A stretch of DNA of 58,660 nucleotides from Gammaproteobacteria bacterium. GTDB taxonomy: Bacteria > Pseudomonadota > Gammaproteobacteria > Pseudomonadales > Azotimanducaceae. Below, piece after piece: positions 52,958 through 58,660 of the stretch; positions within the stretch are counted from its first letter, which is position 1, and each line of letters begins with the position of its first letter. The notes under the pieces are model-generated. The model was not told the DNA's origin, did not search any database, and was given only the letters and a program-made list of their open reading frames with translations. The stretch spans positions 1 through 58,660 of the forward strand of contig JAJFJZ010000024.1 in the NCBI GenBank assembly GCA_021773565.1, written 5' to 3'. A program made the translations under genes and the position numbers.

Positions 52958-53680
52958 TTAGTATATTTTTGGTATTATTTTTGATGTTCTGGCCTGGTAA
53001 TCGGTGTAGTCCTCGCCAAGTGTTTGAGCCAGCCCCTGTTCTTCAAAGTGAATACCCGCCAGTACATATAGTGACATGCCAATTGAAAATACCAGGTGGC
53101 TGACGGTCATGGTTGGCAAAGCCCAGAAGCCCATCAGTAATCCCAACATCATGGGATGGCGAATCCATCGATAAACCCAGGCTTCCGTAAACGCGACATC
53201 GGTGTAGGTTTTTTTAACGAAATAGAGCCACGACTGGCGCAAACCAAATAAATCAAAGTGATCGGTGAGAAAGGTAGAAATAAGTACTACTACCCATCCA
53301 ATGGCGAAAATAGCCCAGAACAAGGTTTGTAGAATACTATTATCTACCCGCCAGACGACGCCACTCATGGGTTGCCAGTAATACATCAGCACAATGAGCA
53401 CAACGGAGGTGGCCAATACGTAGGTGCTTCTCTCTACATGGTGGGGAATCACGGCGGAAATTGCGTCCTTAAACCAGCCGCGCGCCATTACGCTGTGTTG
53501 GATACCCCATAACAGCATCAGCCCAATGTTAATGACCAGAGCCTGCTCCGAAGCTATGCCAGAACCGGAGGACAGGGTTTTGGGAACAAAAAAATCGCCG
53601 ATAAAAGCGATCAGATAGAGAAAGACACCAAAAAACAGAAAGTAACTTACTACACCGTACAACAATACAATCGCGCGCAT
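52958..53680 (-). CDS. mddA: MddA-like methanethiol S-methyltransferase (NnrU superfamily membrane protein)
   Basis: A 240-residue integral membrane protein that resembles, by memory, M. tuberculosis Rv3238c of the MddA group: LYGVVSYFLFFGVFLYLIAFIGDF at the start, GIQHSVMARGWFK, ERSTYVLATSV, STFLTDHFDLFGLRQ, and the late signature RWIRHPMMLGLLMGFWALPTMT with HFEEQGLAQTLGEDY. MddA makes dimethyl sulfide from methanethiol with SAM. The assignment is strong for the family, less so for the reaction. It lies 13 bases after the PLP enzyme and 22 bases before the permease. Confidence 0.82.
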   Translation of the reverse strand: MRAIVLLYGVVSYFLFFGVFLYLIAFIGDFFVPKTLSSGSGIASEQALVINIGLMLLWGIQHSVMARGWFKDAISAVIPHHVERSTYVLATSVVLIVLMYYWQPMSGVVWRVDNSILQTLFWAIFAIGWVVVLISTFLTDHFDLFGLRQSWLYFVKKTYTDVAFTEAWVYRWIRHPMMLGLLMGFWALPTMTVSHLVFSIGMSLYVLAGIHFEEQGLAQTLGEDYTDYQARTSKIIPKIY

Positions 53681-53693
53681 ATCTGATTCCCGA

Positions 53694-55001
53694 TTAAAGT
53701 GATTTCAAATTCTTGTGTAGTACATCGCAAAATGGCGCTATGTCTGAATCATCCATGTCGGTGGATATTGTTCCGTGCAAGCCTGCGGACAGAAAATAAC
53801 CAGCATTAATAAAGTCTGCCTCAATGCCTTCAATCAGACGGGTTGCACCCCTTTTCATCGGGGTAGCGCCCGGGATGGGGTCTACAATATCGATTGCAAA
53901 TACCGAGCCCTGACCGACTACGTTCGCTTTTATGTTCACCTGGCCCAACACATCCTGTATTGCGGACCTGAAGCTATCGCCCAGCTGGTTTATGTATTTA
54001 AAGGCTTCGGGCGTCATCAACTCCATTGATGCCAGGCCTGCTGCCATGGTTACCGGGTTGGCATTAAAAGTTCCCCCATGGGGTAACCGGGCTTTTCTGT
54101 CCTTACCGTCGAACACACTCATTACATCTGTTGAGCCTGCAACCGCACCGACGGGATAACCACCGCCAATTATTTTTCCCAAACAGGTTATGTCTGCGGT
54201 CACTCCAAACTGGCTCATACAACCATGGTAGTCAGCACGAAAGGCGATCACTTCGTCAGAAATCAGCATCAGATTGTGTGCTGAGCGCATTTCATCAAGC
54301 AGATTTATAAACGCTTGCGAAGGTGGAAATCGTCCCATACCTGCTCCAAAAGGATCGAACAATATACCTGCCAGTTCTGCGCCATGCTGGTTAAGTATAC
54401 GCCTGCTATTTGTTACATCATTAAAAGGGATCACTACAACATCATCGAGTACACCCTGGGGTGTACCGTCACTATATGCTTTGGATACAGGGTCACCCCT
54501 TGATAAATCGGTTGGTTCAACGGCCAGGCTTGCTTCAGCTGCCGCGTAAGAACCATGATACGCATTTTCACATTTTGCGATCTTGGGCCTGCCGGTAAAC
54601 GCTCGCGCAACCTTGATACCATTCATAACGGCTTCCGTACCGGAATTCATAAAGCGTATTTGCTCAAAGCATTGAACACGTCCACATAACAGCTCAGCCA
54701 ACTGTATCTCTGGCTCGCTACCGAAAGAAAACGCCGAGCCTTTGTTAATTTGTCTGCTCACAGCTTCTACAACATGCGGATTGCAATGGCCGTGAATCAG
54801 GGAAGTGTAGTTATTGTTGAAATCGATTAGCGCATTGCCATCCACATCTACAATGTGTTTTCCCATGCCAGATTTGAAGTAAATGGTGTAAGGCGATGAC
54901 TGAATGCTGCTGCGGCTGCCGCCACCTGGCAATACCTTACGTCCTCGCATATTAAATTGGTAGGATTTGGACTCAAGATCCGGATAATTATTTCCGCTCA
55001 T
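53694..55001 (-). CDS. Class III PLP aminotransferase, glutamate-1-semialdehyde aminomutase-like
   Basis: A 435-residue PLP enzyme from ATG 55001-54999, chosen for the GGGAGAAGG ribosome site; a frame to 55025 adds eight codons. GSA-like marks: VLPGGGSRSSIQ start, GHCNPHVVEAV, FMNSGTEAVMNGIKVARAFTGRPKI, NAYHGSYAA, the Asp in LISDEVIAFR, and the PLP Lys in CLGKIIGGGYPVGA. It could be an aminomutase or an aminotransferase; no heme-synthesis neighbours are present, so a catabolic role is more likely. It heads an operon with an MddA-like methyltransferase and a permease. Confidence 0.92.
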   Translation of the reverse strand: MSGNNYPDLESKSYQFNMRGRKVLPGGGSRSSIQSSPYTIYFKSGMGKHIVDVDGNALIDFNNNYTSLIHGHCNPHVVEAVSRQINKGSAFSFGSEPEIQLAELLCGRVQCFEQIRFMNSGTEAVMNGIKVARAFTGRPKIAKCENAYHGSYAAAEASLAVEPTDLSRGDPVSKAYSDGTPQGVLDDVVVIPFNDVTNSRRILNQHGAELAGILFDPFGAGMGRFPPSQAFINLLDEMRSAHNLMLISDEVIAFRADYHGCMSQFGVTADITCLGKIIGGGYPVGAVAGSTDVMSVFDGKDRKARLPHGGTFNANPVTMAAGLASMELMTPEAFKYINQLGDSFRSAIQDVLGQVNIKANVVGQGSVFAIDIVDPIPGATPMKRGATRLIEGIEADFINAGYFLSAGLHGTISTDMDDSDIAPFCDVLHKNLKSL

Positions 55002-55172
55002 ACAACCTTCTCCCTTTGCCTGCAATTGGCGTTTTTGTGTCTAACAGGTATTGCGACTAACAATACAGCCAAATTGAACCTTTTTCAGCAGAATCTCGAA
55101 ACCTGAAAACCCGCTTGCCAGCATCCATCAAATATTTGCATACTGACAGAAAGTACCAGGGTGGGGTTTAAT

Positions 55173-56384
55173 ATGAAATTTGCAGCCAGATTCCTAGTTT
55201 TTGTCTTAATGTCCGCATTTGTTTCGTTCAGTGCGTACAGTCATCGTCCAGCTGGTGGGCCTGATACAGAGAATGACAACAGACAGATCCGTTTTCCTGA
55301 CACCAAAAATTATCTAACGCTGTCGCTTGACCCGCACACACACTCTTCATTTTCAGATGGCCATGTGTGGCCCACGATCAGGGTAAGTGAAGCCTTGTAT
55401 GATGGCCTGGATGCCATGGCGATAACGGAACACCTTGAATATCAGCCCCATCTTGCCGATGTGCCACATCCTGATAGAAACCGTGCTTTTGATATTGCAG
55501 CACAATCCAATGAAGGCAATGACCTGATTCTGATCCCGGGTTCCGAGATTACCCGTCGAGGTCCTGTAGGCCACATTAATGCCATTTTTATATCGGATGC
55601 CAATAAGCTGGTAAACAACTATGTGCCGGATGACCCAAGCGACGTGCTGGATTATTACGAAACGGTAACAAAATGGCCCGCCCAGGCGGCCGTTGATGCC
55701 GCAAACGACCAGGGTGCCTTTTTATTCTGGAACCACGCGTGGTGGGGAAGCGATTTCCCTAACAATATTGTTGTTGCGCCGGAATTTCACATTAAAAACG
55801 CTAAAGACAAAAACATTCATGGAATTGAAATAGCGAATGGTGATTTCTATTCTGAAGAAGCGTTTCAGATTGCCCTGGATCTGGATTTAACTCTAATAGG
55901 TGTTTCGGATATTCATGATCTGATCGACTGGGACTACAAGCCGCATGAAGGTGGGCACAGACCGGTAACGCTGGTACTTGCAGAGGAACGCACCATGGCG
56001 TCTATGCGCGAAGCCCTGTTTGCGGGTAGAACTGTAGTTTGGTTTAAAAACCTGCTGATTGCTCGTGAACAGCCGATGAATGAATTGCTCGGTGCATCAT
56101 TAAAGATTACCAGTGCACAATACTCCGGAAATTCAGAAGTTCTGGAGGTGGCAATAGAAAATACCACGGACAGTGATTTTTACCTTAAAAATACGAGCGA
56201 CTATACCTTTGGCGCCAGTGCTGACATCGTTAAAATTGCCCGGCATGATACCACGCACATCGCCGTTAAAACGGGTAAGCGCCTGGGGAAAGTTAAACTC
56301 GAATTCGAGGTACTAAATGCGCTGGTGAAACCGAAAGAGTATGCCAAAATCAGCCTCTCTACCAAAACGGAAGTGGTGGACTAA
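55173..56384 (+). CDS. Exported PHP-domain phosphodiesterase, Sb-PDE-like
   Basis: A 403-residue exported protein from ATG 55173 (GGTGGGG ribosome site; a GTG at 55161 is less likely). The signal peptide covers about 1-23. PHP-type metal motifs: LDPHTHSSFSDGHVWP, ITEHLEY, PGSEITR, WNHAWWG, and GVSDIHD. It resembles Sb-PDE, the phosphodiesterase of Sphingobium that helps degrade organophosphate flame retardants; many homologues exist and their natural substrates are unknown. No partner phosphotriesterase is seen in the window. It is a single gene, divergent from the aminotransferase operon. Confidence 0.86.
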   Translation: MKFAARFLVFVLMSAFVSFSAYSHRPAGGPDTENDNRQIRFPDTKNYLTLSLDPHTHSSFSDGHVWPTIRVSEALYDGLDAMAITEHLEYQPHLADVPHPDRNRAFDIAAQSNEGNDLILIPGSEITRRGPVGHINAIFISDANKLVNNYVPDDPSDVLDYYETVTKWPAQAAVDAANDQGAFLFWNHAWWGSDFPNNIVVAPEFHIKNAKDKNIHGIEIANGDFYSEEAFQIALDLDLTLIGVSDIHDLIDWDYKPHEGGHRPVTLVLAEERTMASMREALFAGRTVVWFKNLLIAREQPMNELLGASLKITSAQYSGNSEVLEVAIENTTDSDFYLKNTSDYTFGASADIVKIARHDTTHIAVKTGKRLGKVKLEFEVLNALVKPKEYAKISLSTKTEVVD

Positions 56385-56485
56385 CTTGCGCCACTCTTCC
56401 AACACAAGGTATGTGCTAACAGAGGGTTAAGCTGATCTCGTCAAAATCATATGTCACTCCATGGCTTTTCAGGGTATATCAGGTA

Positions 56486-57442
56486 TTGCCCGGTTCCCCT
56501 CTGAATATAGGCCTTAGTTTTGCCGCGATTTTGATGCTGGCCTTTTTTGTAAGCCGAATGCTGATCGTTGGCGAAATAAGATCTTCTTCCGGTGACTTTC
56601 GCATGGCCATTATTCATGTGTTGTTGACGGCATACGCCGCTACAGCTTATGTGATACTGCTGCAGACTGCGCGCAGGTCGGTTGAGGATCTGGCACCAGC
56701 CATTGGTTCAACCCTGGACTTGCAAGTGATAATGGACCAGGCCGGAACCCATAGGAGATGGCCACTGAAGATAGCCGGTTTGATCGGGGTACTGGTCGGT
56801 ATTTATGCAACTATAGTAACGACTCAGGGAGTTGCGCCGTGGGATTGGCAACAAACCAATTTTGATGCGCGTTGGATGCGCGTACTCGGGCCCTTCTTTG
56901 GATGGTGGATAGGTTGCATAATGTATGTTTTGGCGGTGGAATCCTCTCGCCTATCCCGTCTGTCAGACAGTATTCACTCGTTGGATCTTCTGGATTTGCA
57001 GCCCTACGAGCCGCTCATCAGATTCGGTTTGACTAATGCGCTTTTGTTGGTCGGACTGGTATCGGTTTTTGCACTGTTTCTTTTTGAACCTGGTTTTCTT
57101 GAACTTATGATCCAGGTTTTCAGCGTAATTGCCGTATATGCATGGATTGGACTCATGCTTCCCTTGCGAGGTATCCGACGCAAAATTAAAGCAGCAAAAC
57201 AGGAAGAACTAGCCTGGTGTCGTCAGTCGCTTAAGGCAGCGAGAGATGCGCTCAAATCTGGCGATAATGTTCAACAACCCATCTCGGAAATCCTGAGGTA
57301 CAGGTCAATGCTTGAAGACATTCGAAACTGGCCATTTGACAGCCCGTCTCTCACACGTTTTGCCTTGTATCTGCTTATCCCTGTTGGCTCCATGTTCGGA
57401 GGCGCAATAGTTGAGCGGGGGCTGGACTTTTTCTTCCCATAA
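56486..57442 (+). CDS. Integral membrane protein, unknown function
   Basis: A 318-residue protein with about six hydrophobic helices (for example 10-28, 40-60, 97-113, 133-150, 186-206, 211-228), a charged stretch (IRRKIKAAKQEELAWCRQSLKAARDALKSG) and a last helix near the C-terminus. I do not recognise the family. The frame is open upstream to 56420 but has no ATG or GTG; the first usable start is TTG 56486, with AGGG about 12 bases upstream. A missing start or an upstream frameshift is possible. It converges on the antiporter gene at 57463. Confidence 0.65.
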   Translation: MPGSPLNIGLSFAAILMLAFFVSRMLIVGEIRSSSGDFRMAIIHVLLTAYAATAYVILLQTARRSVEDLAPAIGSTLDLQVIMDQAGTHRRWPLKIAGLIGVLVGIYATIVTTQGVAPWDWQQTNFDARWMRVLGPFFGWWIGCIMYVLAVESSRLSRLSDSIHSLDLLDLQPYEPLIRFGLTNALLLVGLVSVFALFLFEPGFLELMIQVFSVIAVYAWIGLMLPLRGIRRKIKAAKQEELAWCRQSLKAARDALKSGDNVQQPISEILRYRSMLEDIRNWPFDSPSLTRFALYLLIPVGSMFGGAIVERGLDFFFP

Positions 57443-57462
57443 ATCCTTTCCGACCCCGGGTT

Positions 57463-58660
57463 TCACGGTATGTCCGGGGGTAGCGCCAGTTCCATTTGCG
57501 TACGTTGGGCGTCAATCAGGTCTCTTGCCACAGTTGCGGGTAAGCCCAGTTGTTCGAACATCAAATGTCCGAATTGTAGCCCTGATTCCAGTAACTCGGG
57601 AACCACGCTGGTAGCGCCTATTTCCAGAAGGCCTCTTGCGCTGGCATTATCCCGCGCTCGAGCCACTATGGGTATGTCAGGGCCCAATCGACGGGCAGCC
57701 AGGATGATTTTTTCGGTGGCACCCGGGTCATCGGTACATATTGCCAGTACTGCTGCATGCTCGAATCTCATTCTGGTCAACATTGCAGCACGGCTTGCAT
57801 CCCCCAATCGTACCGGCTTTCCCCGTGCGCGTAGTTTGGCAACACGTTCCACGTCCAGATCCAACGCGATATGTGCAACCTTCTGATGATCAAGTAAGGT
57901 CGCGAGTAACTGCCCGGTTCTTCCATAGCCAACTATCAGGACATGATCGGTAAGGTCAGCAGCAACATCTAGCGATTCAGGTGTGGAACTATTTTTGTCG
58001 GATTCCATTGCTGATCCAATTTTGTTGGCCATTCTTGCCATGAGCGGTGTAAGGAACATAGTTGCGCCCACCACAATGAGCATGAACTGGGCTGTGAAAT
58101 CAGGGAGTATTCCGAATCCCAGAGCCATTCCAACAATCAAAAAAGCAAACTCGCCACCCTGTCCAAGAAGTAGTCCCATTTCAACTGCATGTCCCCAAGC
58201 GAACCTGAAGCAACGCGCCAACCCTGTGGTAATCAGCGCTTTTATTAGAAAAAGACCGAGAATTGACAGTGCAATCCAAAGGGGATCAGCCAAGATTTCA
58301 AGTAAATCGATGCTCATTCCGACCGACATAAAAAACAGGCCCAGTAACAGTCCCTTGAATGGATTAATGTTCATTTCTATTTCGTAACGGTATTCACTCT
58401 CCGCGAGCAAGAGACCTGCCAGAAAAGCGCCCAGTGCAGCAGATAATCCTGCGGCGTGGGTAGCCGCGGCCGTCGAGATAATTATGAGCAGTGTTACGGC
58501 CGTAAAAAGCTCCGGGGTTCCGGTACGCCCAACAAATCGAAAGAGCGGTTGCACTACCAGACGCCCGATACCGAGAATGCTCAGTATTGCGAGAAAAGCT
58601 TCTCCCAGGGCCAATCCGAGTTCACTTGCTACCGAGCTTTCGGTATTACTACCAAAGACG
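57463..58660 (-). CDS. KefB-type cation:proton antiporter with TrkA-N domain (5' end outside window)
   Basis: The C-terminal part, about 399 residues, of a CPA2-family K+/H+ antiporter; the frame stays open to the right edge, so the start is missing. The membrane part shows LGAFLAGLLLAESEYRYEIEMNINPFKGLLLGLFFMSVGM and GQGGEFAFLIVG, typical of CPA2 antiporters. After a linker comes a TrkA-N nucleotide-binding domain with GYGRTGQLLATLL and ALDLDVERVAKL, followed by VARARDN. It probably exports K+ or Na+ with regulation by NAD(H) or glutathione adducts. Confidence 0.92.
   Translation of the reverse strand, partial: VFGSNTESSVASELGLALGEAFLAILSILGIGRLVVQPLFRFVGRTGTPELFTAVTLLIIISTAAATHAAGLSAALGAFLAGLLLAESEYRYEIEMNINPFKGLLLGLFFMSVGMSIDLLEILADPLWIALSILGLFLIKALITTGLARCFRFAWGHAVEMGLLLGQGGEFAFLIVGMALGFGILPDFTAQFMLIVVGATMFLTPLMARMANKIGSAMESDKNSSTPESLDVAADLTDHVLIVGYGRTGQLLATLLDHQKVAHIALDLDVERVAKLRARGKPVRLGDASRAAMLTRMRFEHAAVLAICTDDPGATEKIILAARRLGPDIPIVARARDNASARGLLEIGATSVVPELLESGLQFGHLMFEQLGLPATVARDLIDAQRTQMELALPPDIP

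Noticed and set aside
1-58660. CRISPR arrays, tRNA or rRNA genes, toxin-antitoxin or phage defence genes
   Set aside because: None was recognised on reading both strands; no regularly spaced repeats, no tRNA cloverleaf and no defence-type domains were seen.

Overview
This window looks like chromosomal DNA of an aerobic, Gram-negative, probably marine or otherwise environmental gammaproteobacterium. The Gram-negative call rests on a TonB-dependent receptor, CusCBA-type tripartite efflux, a HlyD/EmrA adaptor, many Sec signal peptides and UbiC (ubiquinone pathway). Gammaproteobacterial, perhaps Cellvibrionales-like, is inference from gene style (UrcA family, DUF3391 HD-GYP, haloalkane dehalogenase, P450). 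No rRNA, tRNA, CRISPR array, phage gene, intact transposase or replication origin was recognised. Genes are tightly packed, with many 1-13 bp overlaps. The only gene-free stretch above 300 bases is 25195-25579.

Layout. 1-2765: an exported RidA-like protein (cut by the window edge) divergent from two alpha/beta hydrolases. 2791-5306: a translationally coupled HD-GYP and GGDEF-EAL pair whose catalytic motifs are eroded. 5532-9435: a three-subunit molybdenum hydroxylase (FAD, 2Fe-2S, Mo) with a MoaD-like protein. 9596-15127: an operon of an exported propeller protein with a CxxCH haem motif, a DUF3604 protein, a parvulin and a HupE/UreJ-like membrane protein. 15219-18074: DUF2855, a class D beta-lactamase, a frameshifted ridA and a VOC protein. 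18155-24386: TonB receptor, GST, DUF900 hydrolase, an unknown secreted protein and a GFA protein. 24454-25194: a secreted protein built from two similar halves. 25580-31838: a small Cys/His-rich protein followed by cusC-cusB-cusA. 31856-35778: P450, NnrU-like protein, and a polysaccharide deacetylase fused to a serine beta-lactamase-like domain. 35936-39264: UrcA, MBL hydrolase, exported haloalkane dehalogenase, aldo/keto reductase. 39261-45836: an Asp/Asn beta-hydroxylase and a membrane protein divergent from an operon of a JmjC-type cupin, an RhlA-like hydrolase, a GldA-like dehydrogenase and a molybdopterin oxidoreductase. 45796-50811: a MarR-EmrA-EmrB-APC permease-UbiC operon behind a palindromic operator candidate. 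50927-55001: aminotransferase, MddA-like methyltransferase, APC permease, YdeI-like protein. 55173-58660: an Sb-PDE-like phosphodiesterase, a membrane protein and a KefB-type antiporter cut by the right edge.

How the genes fit together. The window is rich in oxidative and hydrolytic enzymes (molybdenum hydroxylase, P450, dehalogenase, several hydrolases, GST, two iron-dependent oxygenase candidates, two exported PHP-type hydrolases) and in efflux systems (Cus, Emr). This suggests a versatile heterotroph handling diverse organic compounds and metals. The best candidates for undescribed systems are the DUF3604/haem-propeller/parvulin/HupE operon, the cupin/RhlA-like/GldA/molybdoenzyme locus, and the MarR-EmrAB-APC-UbiC operon. 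All functional links are inferred from gene order and by-eye motif reading; no database search was run.
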